The notes below the pieces were generated by a model. That model had not been told where the DNA came from. It saw only the letters and a program-made list of their open reading frames with translations, and did not search any database. Below, in pieces: positions 17,623 to 26,071 of a DNA stretch of 64,000 nt. Made by a program: the position numbers and the translations under genes. The stretch's first letter is position 1. Every line of letters starts with the position of its first letter. The stretch covers positions 186,001 to 250,000 of the forward strand of contig CAJTXR010000003.1 of assembly GCA_910584005.1 (NCBI GenBank). The letters run 5' to 3'. This stretch comes from an uncultured Anaeroplasmataceae bacterium (GTDB lineage: Bacteria > Bacillota_I > Bacilli_A > Acholeplasmatales > Anaeroplasmataceae).

Positions 17623-18180
17623 ATGAAGAAAGTTTTAATTTTAGCGAATGATTTATCTTATATTAAAATGCTAAACAGTAATTTAGATAAAACTAAATAT
17701 ACAATTGTTATCGGTGATTTAGAGAACAGGAATCCTTTTAGTTATTGTTTAAATTCTTTAGCAGATGTCATATTAATTCATCAAAGTTTTATGAAGAATT
17801 ACACACTGCTTCATCAACTTGTTGCTACAAATCGGTTTCTTATTATTTATCTTTCAAAGAAAAATGAAGCGGGGTATTTATATTCTATAATGAATAACTC
17901 TAGATTTTATTTGTTAAATGATTTAAAATATTATTGTATTAATGAAATCATAGATATTATGACAAAAGATAATTCAATTTTGCTTTCTTTGGAGTTGGAA
18001 AAGAATAAGTTATCAGAAAAACTTGAAGAAGAGCAATGGATAAAAAAAGCAAAGACTTTATTAATTAAAAAGGGGCATACAGAAGAAGAAGCCTATAAAC
18101 AGATTTTAAAGACTTCAATGAACGAAAGAATTACCAAAAAATTAGCTGCAAAAAAAATTATAGAAGAGGAGGGATTTTAG
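17623..18180 (+). CDS. ANTAR-domain protein with degenerate receiver
   Basis: 185 residues. Residues 1-120 resemble a response-regulator receiver in order of hydrophobic strands (KKVLILAN, VILIHQ, FLIIYLSKK) but the phospho-acceptor position after the VILI strand is His/Gln rather than Asp, so phosphorylation is unlikely. Residues about 135-183 match ANTAR (WIKKAKTLLIKKGHTEEEAYKQILKTSMNERITKKLAAKKII), an RNA-binding antitermination domain. GGGGTGATG precedes the ATG, and its stop overlaps the GTG of rnfC by one base, implying co-expression with Rnf. No tandem-hairpin ANTAR target was recognised nearby. Function in Rnf control is inference. Confidence 0.82.
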   Translation: MKKVLILANDLSYIKMLNSNLDKTKYTIVIGDLENRNPFSYCLNSLADVILIHQSFMKNYTLLHQLVATNRFLIIYLSKKNEAGYLYSIMNNSRFYLLNDLKYYCINEIIDIMTKDNSILLSLELEKNKLSEKLEEEQWIKKAKTLLIKKGHTEEEAYKQILKTSMNERITKKLAAKKIIEEEGF

Positions 18181-19469
18181 TGATTGCTAAAACAAGACAA
18201 ATTCAAGGAGCAGTATCTACAACAAGTTTACCAACACTTAGATATCTAGAACCAGAATACATCTATATGGCAGTAACCAATGCTCGTTGTGCGACAAGTG
18301 AGATTTATGTAAAAGTTGGGGATAAGGTCAAAATTGGACAAACCATTGGACTTAGAAAAGGACCATTTTTTGAACAACCGATTCATTCTACTGTTTCTGG
18401 CGAAGTGGTTGGATTTGTTAAGAAGTTTCATAGAAGTGGAAAACTTACTGAATTTGTACAAATTAAAAATGATAAAAAGGATGAATGGTTTTATCCAGAA
18501 GTAGCAAGAACAGAAGAGGAAATTGATCAATTAACTTTAGAAGATTTTGCTAGAATTACCAAAGAGGTTTCTTTAGTTGGTTTAGGAGGAAGTTCCTTCC
18601 CTACCTATATTAAATTTCAAACAAAAGATCCCATTCATACCATATTAATAAATGGTGTAGAATGTGAGCCTTATATTTCTTCAGATCACAGAATGATGCT
18701 AGAACATCCAAGACGTGTAATTATGGGAGCAAGTTATGCAATGAAGGCTTTTAAGGCCAAAAAAGCATTAATTTGTATTAAAAAGAAGTATCAAGATTTG
18801 TATGATACCTTAACAGCTGAATTAACGCGTTTTCCGGATTTGAATATTGAGGTATGTCGTGTTGGAAATTATTATCCTCAAGGCTGGGAAATTGAAATGA
18901 TTAAATCTGCATTAAAGATTAAAGTTCCTGCTGGAGTCCTTCCTGCAAAACTTGGTTTAATGGTTTTTAATGTTTCAACGACTGTAGGGTTATACCGAGC
19001 TATAAAATACAATCAACCTGTAATTAAAAGAAACTATACATTATCTGGAGATGGAATTAATATTCCTCAGAACATACGATTAAGAATTGGAACTTCTTTA
19101 AAAGAATTGATTGATGTATGTGGTGGCTACAAAGGAGAGGAAAATAAGGTTTTAATTATGGGTGGACCGATGATGGGAGCCAATTTGGTTCGTGATGATG
19201 CGGTTATAACGAAAACTTGTACTTCAACAATTGTTTTAAATGAACGACCTGTTGTTGAAGAGCCTTGTGTCCGCTGTGCCTCTTGTGTATATTCTTGTCC
19301 TGCGGGGCTACAGCCAATTCAAATTATGCAAGCAGTTAAAAATAAAGACAAGGATGCTGTTGCAAAACTAAATATTAAATCATGTATTTTATGTGGTATG
19401 TGCTCCTATACATGTACTTCTAAGATTCATTTAACCGAATATTGTCGTAAGGCAAAAAGAATGGTATAG
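18180..19469 (+). CDS. rnfC: Rnf complex subunit RnfC
   Basis: 429 residues, on the short side for Firmicutes RnfC. The N-terminal barrel-like region, the flavin/NADH-fold segment (GLGGSSFPTYIK) and two [4Fe-4S] motifs (CVRCASCVYSCP near 362 and CILCGMCSYTC near 401) are present. RnfC is the peripheral NADH-oxidising/reducing subunit of the ion-pumping ferredoxin:NAD+ oxidoreductase. The start is GTG at 18180 with GAGGAGGG upstream, overlapping the previous stop. It opens the run C-D-G-E-A-(small)-B. Confidence 0.93.
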   Translation: MIAKTRQIQGAVSTTSLPTLRYLEPEYIYMAVTNARCATSEIYVKVGDKVKIGQTIGLRKGPFFEQPIHSTVSGEVVGFVKKFHRSGKLTEFVQIKNDKKDEWFYPEVARTEEEIDQLTLEDFARITKEVSLVGLGGSSFPTYIKFQTKDPIHTILINGVECEPYISSDHRMMLEHPRRVIMGASYAMKAFKAKKALICIKKKYQDLYDTLTAELTRFPDLNIEVCRVGNYYPQGWEIEMIKSALKIKVPAGVLPAKLGLMVFNVSTTVGLYRAIKYNQPVIKRNYTLSGDGINIPQNIRLRIGTSLKELIDVCGGYKGEENKVLIMGGPMMGANLVRDDAVITKTCTSTIVLNERPVVEEPCVRCASCVYSCPAGLQPIQIMQAVKNKDKDAVAKLNIKSCILCGMCSYTCTSKIHLTEYCRKAKRMV

Positions 19470-19482
19470 GAGGGAAGAGAAT

Positions 19483-20667
19483 ATGAAGTTAGTTGCACAA
19501 AGTGCTCCATATATTCGCAAGCCGGTTTCTGTAAAAAGAATGATGATGGATGTATTAATTGCATTAGTTCCCGTTTTGTTATTTGCTTGTATTCAAAATG
19601 GCTGGAGTGGAATTTATGTGATTTTAATTTCTGTTGTTACAATGTTGATAACAGAATTGGTTTGTCACTTATTTATAAAATGGCCTTCTGGAATGAAATT
19701 GAAAGAATTGTTCCATAAGGAAGGATGGAGTAAAGTCAAGAAACAATATACAATTAATAATTTTACGGCTCCATTAATTTCCGCAATTATTTATGCTTTA
19801 TTATTGCCAGCAAATTGTAATGGCTATGTGGTATTTATTGGTGCTTTATTCGGAATGTTGATTGGTAAAATGATTTTTGGTGGTTTAGGAAGCAATATTT
19901 TTAATCCAGCAGCAACAGGTAGAGTTTTTGTTGGTGTTTGTTTCGGATCTAAGCTCATCTATGGACAAGGTGGAGTAGGAATAGATGTTACAGCCTCTGG
20001 CACACCACTTGCAGCAATCAAAGGAAATTTAGGTATGGTTGGAGTGGCCTTAGAAAATTATAGTTTACTGGATTTATTTTTAGGAAGTATTCCTGGATCA
20101 ATGGGTGAGGTTTCAGCTTTATTTATTTTGATTGGTGCGATTTATTTGTTTGTTAGAAGATCGGCTGATTTAAGGGCGTGTCTTTCTATGATTTTAAGTT
20201 TTGCTGTTATTACACTTGTAGCAAGTATTACCACTTATTTTGTTTGGCAAAATGAAATATCACAAATTAGAGATATAAATTTGATGATGCATCCGTGGAA
20301 TTATCATTGGAATGTTTTTGATTTATTTATGTATGAAATGTTGGCTGGTGGATTACTCTTTGGTGCTGTGTTTATGATTACAGATCCTGTAACCTCTCCA
20401 ACTACCAAATTTGGTAGAGTTGCCTTTGGTGCTATGGCAGGAATTATCACTGCATTAGTGAGATATTGTGGAGCTTATCCAGAAGGAGTTGCGTTCTCTA
20501 TCTTAATTGCTAATATGTTTGCTCCTGCAATGGATTATTTAATGCGTGGCAAGAAGAATACCTATACTTGGAAACAAATTCTTGGATTGTCTTTAACCCT
20601 CATTGTTATTTGCTTAATTGTAGGCTTTTCTGTTGCTTCACAGGTTAAGATTGGAGGTGTAGCATAA
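19483..20667 (+). CDS. rnfD: Rnf complex subunit RnfD
   Basis: 394 residues with about nine membrane segments. The segment VTASGTPLAAI lies where RnfD/NqrB carry the covalently bound FMN threonine, and ITDPVTSPTTKFGR is a family motif. It is an integral membrane flavin subunit in the electron path. GGAGGGAAG precedes the ATG; the next gene starts directly after the stop. Length exceeds many homologues because of a cytoplasmic loop (KWPSGMKLKELFHKEG) near the N-terminus. Confidence 0.93.
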   Translation: MKLVAQSAPYIRKPVSVKRMMMDVLIALVPVLLFACIQNGWSGIYVILISVVTMLITELVCHLFIKWPSGMKLKELFHKEGWSKVKKQYTINNFTAPLISAIIYALLLPANCNGYVVFIGALFGMLIGKMIFGGLGSNIFNPAATGRVFVGVCFGSKLIYGQGGVGIDVTASGTPLAAIKGNLGMVGVALENYSLLDLFLGSIPGSMGEVSALFILIGAIYLFVRRSADLRACLSMILSFAVITLVASITTYFVWQNEISQIRDINLMMHPWNYHWNVFDLFMYEMLAGGLLFGAVFMITDPVTSPTTKFGRVAFGAMAGIITALVRYCGAYPEGVAFSILIANMFAPAMDYLMRGKKNTYTWKQILGLSLTLIVICLIVGFSVASQVKIGGVA

Positions 20668-21219
20668 ATGAAAAAATATGCTATCACAGCATCTATATTA
20701 ACTTTAATTGCTGGAGTTTGTGCTGCATTAATTGCATCAATCAATTTGCTCACTGCTCCTATTATAACGAAAAATAATGATAAGAAAAAGGAAGAATTAT
20801 GTGCTCAAATTTTTGAAACTTTTGATTTGAGTCATTCAACAGTAGTAAGTGAAGGTTTTGCTTCTGATTCAATTCAGGAGATGATTAAGGCCAATGATCA
20901 AGATGGAACAGGATTAGGATTCATTTTTACAGTAAGTGGATCTAATGCTTATGGACAGATTGTGTTGTTGGTTGGGATTAATTTAGAGAATAAATTAGAA
21001 GGTGTACGATTTATTACGAATGGACAATCTTTTTCAAGTGAAACAGAAAAACATTTGAACACACAATATAATAAAGATATGTCTTATAATGATGTTTTAG
21101 ATTTGGACTTATCAAATTCAGATGTTACGGCGGGAGCAACTTATGCTTCTAAACTCATAAGAGAATTGATTACTACTGTCTTTACTGAAGTAGAAAAACT
21201 TACAGGGGGTGCAGAATAA
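20668..21219 (+). CDS. rnfG: Rnf complex subunit RnfG
   Basis: 183 residues. One N-terminal membrane segment (about 7-30) and an extracytoplasmic FMN-binding domain. The flavinylation motif appears as TAGATYAS with Thr158 the expected attachment residue; this requires the transferase ApbE, which is not in the window. It begins the base after the rnfD stop, and the last base of its stop is the first base of rnfE. Confidence 0.92.
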   Translation: MKKYAITASILTLIAGVCAALIASINLLTAPIITKNNDKKKEELCAQIFETFDLSHSTVVSEGFASDSIQEMIKANDQDGTGLGFIFTVSGSNAYGQIVLLVGINLENKLEGVRFITNGQSFSSETEKHLNTQYNKDMSYNDVLDLDLSNSDVTAGATYASKLIRELITTVFTEVEKLTGGAE

Positions 21220-21974
21220 TGGAACAGACACAGAATGAAACAGTAAAAGAAAAATCCCCTCGGTTAAAAGCATTTTTAGCAGGAATTATAAAAGAAAATC
21301 CTGTTTTAGTTGGTTTGCTTGGAATGTGTCCAACACTTGCAACCACGAAGTCATTAGAATCTGCTCTTGGTATGGGAATCTTAGTTATTTTAACTCTAAT
21401 TGGCTCTAATGTATTAATTTCTTTGTTAAGAAAAATTATTCCATCCGAAGTAAAAATTCCATGTTATATCATTATTATTGCGACATTTGTAACGATTATA
21501 AAAATGTTTGCAGAAGCATTTTTACCTGAATTATATTCTAGTTTAGGTGTATTTATATCTTTGATTGTTGTAAACTGTATCATTTTAGGACGAGCAGAAG
21601 CATTTGCTTCTAAAAATGGACCTTTTTTAGCTTTCCTAGATGCAGTTGGAACAGGACTAGGGTTTACAATGGCGATGTGTTTAATGGGAATTATACGTGA
21701 AATATTAGGAACTGGGGGCTTAACCTTTGGTGTTTATTTTCCTTTCATTCCTTACACTAGTTTTACTCCTTTATCTGAGTACGCAATTAAACTATTTGTC
21801 CTTCCAGCAGGTGGATTTTTAACTCTTGGTTGTATTTTAGCGGTTATGGCCTTTTATAGAAATCATAAAGAAGAAAAGAAAATTGCTTTAGAGAAAAAAA
21901 GAATTGAAGAACTTAAGGCTAAAAAAGCAGCTGAACTAGCTGCAAAGCAAGCATTAGTAGAGGAGGGAAAATAA
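21219..21974 (+). CDS. rnfE: Rnf complex subunit RnfE
   Basis: 251 residues with about six membrane helices. Family blocks: NPVLVGLLGMCPTLATTKS, NCIILGRAEAFASKN, DAVGTGLGFT and REILGTG. RnfE and RnfA are inverted-topology homologues that form the membrane core. The C-terminal 45 residues are a charged Lys/Glu/Ala-rich cytoplasmic extension (KKIALEKKRIEELKAKKAA), longer than usual. Overlaps rnfG by one base; GAGGGAAAATAA separates it from rnfA. Confidence 0.94.
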   Translation: MEQTQNETVKEKSPRLKAFLAGIIKENPVLVGLLGMCPTLATTKSLESALGMGILVILTLIGSNVLISLLRKIIPSEVKIPCYIIIIATFVTIIKMFAEAFLPELYSSLGVFISLIVVNCIILGRAEAFASKNGPFLAFLDAVGTGLGFTMAMCLMGIIREILGTGGLTFGVYFPFIPYTSFTPLSEYAIKLFVLPAGGFLTLGCILAVMAFYRNHKEEKKIALEKKRIEELKAKKAAELAAKQALVEEGK

Positions 21975-21975
21975 A

Positions 21976-22566
21976 ATGTTTTGGAATATGATTGTTGCGT
22001 TTTTATTGGCAATTGCCAATGCAATGTTAATCAATAATGTTACCCTTTCTAGATTCTATGGGGTATGTCCTTTTTTAGGGGTTTCTAAAAAAACCTCATC
22101 TGCGTTAGGGATGGGAATTGCTGTTACCTTTGTAATTGTACTTGCAGCTGCAATTTGTTGGCCAATTTATCAATTGCTTGCTTATTGTGGTATTGCCTAT
22201 ATGGATACCATTACCTTCATTTTAGTCATTGCTTCTATTGTACAACTTGTAGAAATGTTTATTAAAAAATTTTCTCCTTCCTTATATAAAGCATTAGGTG
22301 TTTACTTACCTCTTATTACAACCAATTGTGCTGTATTAGGTGTTGCTCAAGGAAACTCATCTCAGGGGTTATCCTTTGGATCTTCTATGGCAGAGGCAAT
22401 TGGTACTGGACTAGGGTTTGCTTTAGTTATATTTGTATTTTCATGTATAAGGTATCGTTTAGATGCATCTAACACACCCAAGGCATTTAAAGGAATCCCA
22501 ATTGCTCTTGCGACTGCAGCATTAATGAGCTTAGCATTTTTAGGATTATCTGGGATGATTGGATAG
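21976..22566 (+). CDS. rnfA: Rnf complex subunit RnfA
   Basis: 196 residues with six membrane helices. Diagnostic blocks: NNVTLSRFYGVCPFLGVSKK, YLPLITTNCAVLGVA and AIGTGLGFALV. It pairs with RnfE in the core of the complex; together they hold a membrane [2Fe-2S] cluster through conserved Cys (CPF, NCAVLG). AGAGGAGGGAAAATAA precedes the ATG. Normal length for the family. Confidence 0.95.
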   Translation: MFWNMIVAFLLAIANAMLINNVTLSRFYGVCPFLGVSKKTSSALGMGIAVTFVIVLAAAICWPIYQLLAYCGIAYMDTITFILVIASIVQLVEMFIKKFSPSLYKALGVYLPLITTNCAVLGVAQGNSSQGLSFGSSMAEAIGTGLGFALVIFVFSCIRYRLDASNTPKAFKGIPIALATAALMSLAFLGLSGMIG

Positions 22567-22567
22567 T

Positions 22568-22792
22568 ATGAATCCATTTTTAGGGTTAGCGATTGCTATA
22601 ATTATTTTATTAGTTGTTTTATTTATTGTCAGCTTTGTATTAAATAAAAGAACGCCAGTTCCTAAGGGCTGTGAGCGAATTAAGATATCAGATGAATTCT
22701 GTTTGAATTGTTCAAATACAGAATGTAAAATACATGAAAAATTAGATTTAGAAAAAGTAAAAAAGGAAATAGAAAGTGAGGGTGAGGAATAA
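22568..22792 (+). CDS. Small membrane protein with CX2CX4C motif, in rnf operon
   Basis: 74 residues from ATG 22568 (TTG 22559 is an alternative that overlaps rnfA). An N-terminal membrane segment (about 5-26) is followed by a short cytoplasmic tail with Cys35, Cys45, Cys48 and Cys53. The C45-x2-C48-x4-C53 spacing equals that of the RnfB cluster motif in the next gene, so it could bind an Fe-S centre (inference). The tail ends in a charged helix. It sits exactly between rnfA and rnfB with overlapping starts and stops, arguing for a dedicated Rnf role. I do not recognise a named family. Confidence 0.72.
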   Translation: MNPFLGLAIAIIILLVVLFIVSFVLNKRTPVPKGCERIKISDEFCLNCSNTECKIHEKLDLEKVKKEIESEGEE

Positions 22793-23112
22793 TGGAGGTT
22801 TTAATTGCAGTTGCTATATTAGCAGGATTAGGATTGATTTTTGGTTTAGGACTAGCAATCTCAGCAAAGGTATTATATGTTAAGGTGGATACTCGCATAG
22901 AAGACATTACCGCTATTTTACCTAATGCAAATTGTGGGGCTTGTGGATATCCTGGATGTGCTGGCTTTGCTGAAGCTATTGTTTCTCAAACAGCAGAAAA
23001 TTTAAGTTTATGTAAACCAGGGTTGAAATCTGGTAAACCAGAAGCAATCCGTAAGTATTTAGATGAACATCCAAATGAAGATGGTTCAGTAAATCCAATT
23101 AAAATTAAATAA
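22792..23112 (+). CDS. rnfB: Rnf complex subunit RnfB, short form without ferredoxin domain
   Basis: 106 residues. An N-terminal membrane segment (3-30) and the RnfB first cluster motif NCGACGYPGCAGFAEAIV with Cys48, 51, 56 and 74 are intact. Known RnfB proteins continue with at least two ferredoxin-type [4Fe-4S] motifs (about 190 residues in enterobacteria, 260 or more in clostridia); here the frame stops after KPEAIRKYLDEHPNEDGS. No CxxCxxCxxxCP motif is found in other frames before the terminator at 23118, so a simple frameshift does not explain it. The start overlaps the stop of the small Cys protein. Confidence 0.88.
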   Translation: MEVLIAVAILAGLGLIFGLGLAISAKVLYVKVDTRIEDITAILPNANCGACGYPGCAGFAEAIVSQTAENLSLCKPGLKSGKPEAIRKYLDEHPNEDGSVNPIKIK

Positions 23113-23117
23113 ATTTT

Positions 23118-23159
23118 TAAAGGTATAGTATAAAAAATAGCTATGCCTTTTCATTTTTT
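23118..23159 (+). terminator. Terminator of rnf operon
   Basis: AAAGGTATAG / CTATGCCTTT stem, T-rich tail. Confidence 0.85.
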
Positions 23160-23192
23160 GATTAAAAAACATTTCGTTCAAGAAAGAAGTAT

Positions 23193-23200
23193 GATATAAT
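23193..23200 (+). promoter_or_regulatory. Extended -10 promoter of small membrane gene
   Basis: TGATATAAT-type extended -10 with no clear -35, 18 bp before the start codon. Confidence 0.5.
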
Positions 23201-23217
23201 AAGCACAGGTGATAAAT

Positions 23218-23493
23218 ATGATTGAGTTAATCAAAAAGAATTTATTAAATATAAGTATTGTTTTTGTATATACATTATTAGCTTGCTTAGTTTATGGAAT
23301 ATGGTCATATTCTGCATGGGAGCTTTGGTATGTTACAATGATTATCGTTTTTCTTTTTGCAGGAGCTGGATGTACAATTGGTTATTTTTGGTTGAAAAGT
23401 GAGATTAAGAAGAATAAGGACTCTAATTCTATTCTTGAGTCGCAGGCAGATAATAAAGAAATTAATGCAGTTGAATCAGAAGAAAAAGAATGA
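23218..23493 (+). CDS. Small two-helix membrane protein
   Basis: 91 residues from ATG 23218 with AGGTGA upstream (a GTG at 23209 is in frame but lacks spacing). Two hydrophobic segments (about 9-31 and 37-60) and a charged C-terminal tail rich in Lys, Asn and Glu. No family recognised. Its 3' end overlaps the serS promoter: the TATAAT begins at its stop codon. Confidence 0.65.
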   Translation: MIELIKKNLLNISIVFVYTLLACLVYGIWSYSAWELWYVTMIIVFLFAGAGCTIGYFWLKSEIKKNKDSNSILESQADNKEINAVESEEKE

Positions 23494-23499
23494 TATAAT
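23471..23499 (+). promoter_or_regulatory. Promoter of serS leader
   Basis: TTGAAT (23471-23476), 17-bp spacer, TATAAT (23494-23499) with TG extension. Most of it lies inside the preceding coding sequence. Confidence 0.75.
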
Positions 23500-23505
23500 T
23501 TATAA

Positions 23506-23720
23506 GAATCTTAAGGGATGAGGACAAGTAGTCAAATATAGAAATGATTTAGAGAACTTGTGGCTGGTGAAAACAAGTGAGTTTCATTTGATGAATCTAC
23601 CTCGGATAAGAATCGTATCCTCTGCGTTAAAGAGATGAAGTGCTAGTATATTTACTAGAAATAAGGTGGCACCGCGGTTTTATCGTCCTTAGGTTTATGA
23701 ACTTAAGGACTTTTTTTAAA
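23506..23720 (+). promoter_or_regulatory. T-box riboswitch, serine specific
   Basis: The canonical T-box AAGGTGGCACCGCGG lies at 23663-23677. Stem I holds a specifier region GAA-TCT-ACC (TCT at 23596-23598), a serine codon. A terminator stem GTCCTTA / TTAAGGAC with T7 (23685-23717) competes with the antiterminator. Uncharged tRNA-Ser would stabilise antitermination and switch on the synthetase gene behind it. Confidence 0.93.
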
Positions 23721-23740
23721 AAGAAAAGGAGAGAACAAAT

Positions 23741-25027
23741 ATGTTAGATATTAAATTTATTAGAGAAAATAAAGAATTAGTTAAGGAAAATATAAAAAAG
23801 AAATTTCAGGATGAAAAACTAATTTTTGTAGATGAAGTAATTGAGTTAGATAAACAGATACGAGCATTAAAGGCAGAAGGAGAGGCTTTAAGAGCATCTA
23901 GAAATGAATTAAGTAAACAGATTGGAATCTTGATGAAAAACAAAGAATTAGATAAGGCAAATGAGATTAAAGCAACTGTAGCAAAGAATAATTTGCGAAT
24001 CACAGAAATTGATCCTATTTTAGATAACTTATCTAATGAGTTAAATCGTAAAATGTTAGTTATTCCTCAAATGGTGGATGAAAGTGTACCTGTTGGTAAG
24101 GATGATCGTGAAAATGTTGAAATAGAAAAGTTTGGAGAACCCAATATTCCACCTTATGAAATTCCTTATCATGCCGATATCATCGCAAGATTTCAAGGAT
24201 TAGATAAGGATGCTTCTGGTAGAACTAGTGGAAATGGATTTTATTATTTACTTGGAGATGTGGCTCGCCTTCACTCTGCAATGCTTAGCTATGCAAGAGA
24301 TTTTATGATTCAAAAGGGTTTTACTTATTGTATTCCTCCTTTTATGATTCGTTCTGATGTAGTCAATGGCGTAATGTCTTTTGCTGAAATGGAAAATATG
24401 ATGTACAAAATAGAAGGAGAAGACTTATATCTTATTGGGACATCTGAACATTCTATGATTGGTAGATTTAAAGGACAAATCGTTAAGGAACAAGAACTAC
24501 CTATTACTTTGACCTCTTATTCTCCATGCTTTAGAAAAGAAGTAGGAGCTCATGGAATAGAAGAAAGAGGGATTTACCGTGTCCATCAATTTGAAAAACA
24601 AGAAATGATTGTTTTATGTAAACCGGCTGATAGTATGGAGTGGTATAATAAGATGTGGAGATATACAGTAGAGTTTTTTAGAAGCCTAGATGTTCCTGTT
24701 CGTACCTTAGAATGCTGTACAGGAGATTTAGCTGATTTGAAAGTGAAATCTTGTGATGTTGAAGCATGGAGCCCTAGACAGCAAAAATATTTTGAGGTTG
24801 GTTCTTGTTCTACTTTAGGAGATGCTCAAGCAAGAAGATTGGGAATAAGAACCAAAGGGGAGAATGGTACATATTTAGTTCATACTTTAAATAATACAGT
24901 ATTAGCAACGCCAAGAGGTCTTATTGCCGTTTTAGAAAACAATTATAATGAAGATGGAAGTGTAACCATTCCTAAAGCATTACAGGCTTATATGGGAGGA
25001 ACACAAGTCATTCGCCCAATGAAATAA
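23741..25027 (+). CDS. serS: Seryl-tRNA synthetase
   Basis: 428 residues. An N-terminal antiparallel coiled-coil arm (about 25-100) that grips the tRNA long variable arm is followed by the class II catalytic core: LIGTSEHSMIG, SPCFRKEVGAHG (motif 2), HQFEKQEM, and the motif 3 region NNTVLATPRGLIAVLEN. It charges tRNA-Ser (and tRNA-Sec if present). AAAAGGAGAG precedes the ATG. The upstream T-box matches its amino acid. Confidence 0.97.
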   Translation: MLDIKFIRENKELVKENIKKKFQDEKLIFVDEVIELDKQIRALKAEGEALRASRNELSKQIGILMKNKELDKANEIKATVAKNNLRITEIDPILDNLSNELNRKMLVIPQMVDESVPVGKDDRENVEIEKFGEPNIPPYEIPYHADIIARFQGLDKDASGRTSGNGFYYLLGDVARLHSAMLSYARDFMIQKGFTYCIPPFMIRSDVVNGVMSFAEMENMMYKIEGEDLYLIGTSEHSMIGRFKGQIVKEQELPITLTSYSPCFRKEVGAHGIEERGIYRVHQFEKQEMIVLCKPADSMEWYNKMWRYTVEFFRSLDVPVRTLECCTGDLADLKVKSCDVEAWSPRQQKYFEVGSCSTLGDAQARRLGIRTKGENGTYLVHTLNNTVLATPRGLIAVLENNYNEDGSVTIPKALQAYMGGTQVIRPMK

Positions 25028-25028
25028 A

Positions 25029-25062
25029 AAACTCTAGAAACAAAGTCTAGAGTTCGTTTTAT
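25029..25062 (+). terminator. Terminator of serS
   Basis: 9-bp perfect stem AACTCTAGA / TCTAGAGTT followed by CGTTTT. Confidence 0.85.
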
Positions 25063-25225
25063 AGGGGGGGTAATATTTATCGACTTAATTTAAAAGGGGT
25101 TTTTATTGTCGATGATATTTTCTTTTGTTGCTCCTTTCTATCTTTTAGACACTTATAGTATACAAAATCATTATGGAAACAAAACAAAAAAATTATGTGA
25201 AATTATTGAAAGGAAGAAGTAAATT
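25063..25225. other. serS-mscS intergenic stretch
   Basis: Contains seven consecutive G (25064-25070) and a 6-bp inverted repeat ATCGAC/GTCGAT (25079-25113) with AAAA-GGGG-TTTT between. No promoter of good match was seen for mscS. Confidence 0.4.
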
Positions 25226-26071
25226 ATGTTTTTAGCAGATGAAGTAACAAAAATTGATTGGAATGCTCTTTGGAATACCTTAATTAATTGGTGTATGACA
25301 ACAGGAATCAAACTTATAATTGGTTTGATATTCTTATTTATCATTTTTAAATTAGTAAATATATTAACAAAGAAATTATATAAAAGATTACAGAAAAAAC
25401 AAGCCGATGAAACATTATCTCGTGTAGGAACACAGGCTTTACGATTAATCGTTAAAGGAATTGCCTTAGTTTGTTTTGTTGGATATATCGGTATAGAAAC
25501 TGCTTCCATTTCAGCTTTAATCGCTTCTTTTGGTGTGGCTTTAGGCTTAGCACTGCAAGGGTCTTTATCTAATTTTGCTGGTGGAATCATTATTATTGTG
25601 ATGCGTCCATTTCGCATTGGAGATAAAATAACTACAAACGGAGAATCCGGAACTGTAGAAGATATTCATATGTTTTATACCGTTTTGGTTACTCCAGATA
25701 ATAAAGTTATCCATGTTCCGAATGGATCTTTAGCCAATAATGTGATTGTCAATACTTCCATTAAGGATACAAGAAGAGTTGATGTAGTTATGTCTATTGC
25801 GTATGATGCAGATTTAAATCACGCTACGGATTTAATTAATGAAGTTTGTAGAAAGAATGATTTAATTTATAATGATCCTGAGCCTTTTGTTGGGATTAAG
25901 GAGTATTCGGCTTCAAGTGTAGATTTAAATGTACGTGTTTGGTGTGATAATAAGGATTATTGGACAATAAACAATTATTTATTAGTTGAAATTAAAAAAG
26001 CCTTTGATGAAAATGGAGTAGAAATTCCATTTAATCAATTAGAGGTTGCGATTAAGAATAAGGATGAATAA
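25226..26071 (+). CDS. MscS-family small-conductance mechanosensitive channel
   Basis: 281 residues. A short amphipathic N-terminus, membrane segments at about 28-50 and 70-95, and the pore helix with the Gly/Ala pattern GVALGLALQGSLSNFAGGIII, then the beta domain (MRPFRIGDKI, GTVEDIHMFYT, VPNGSLANN) and the mixed C-terminal domain. These tension-gated channels release solutes on osmotic downshock. GAAAGGAAG precedes the ATG. It overlaps the next gene's start by one base. Confidence 0.93.
   Translation: MFLADEVTKIDWNALWNTLINWCMTTGIKLIIGLIFLFIIFKLVNILTKKLYKRLQKKQADETLSRVGTQALRLIVKGIALVCFVGYIGIETASISALIASFGVALGLALQGSLSNFAGGIIIIVMRPFRIGDKITTNGESGTVEDIHMFYTVLVTPDNKVIHVPNGSLANNVIVNTSIKDTRRVDVVMSIAYDADLNHATDLINEVCRKNDLIYNDPEPFVGIKEYSASSVDLNVRVWCDNKDYWTINNYLLVEIKKAFDENGVEIPFNQLEVAIKNKDE

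Noticed and set aside
18316..18504. Separate gene within rnfC in another frame
   Set aside because: Shadow frame inside a well-supported coding sequence, no ribosome site.
22792..23217. RnfB as a frameshifted full-length gene
   Set aside because: No ferredoxin-type Cys motif occurs in any frame before the terminator, and the stop is followed by a proper terminator.
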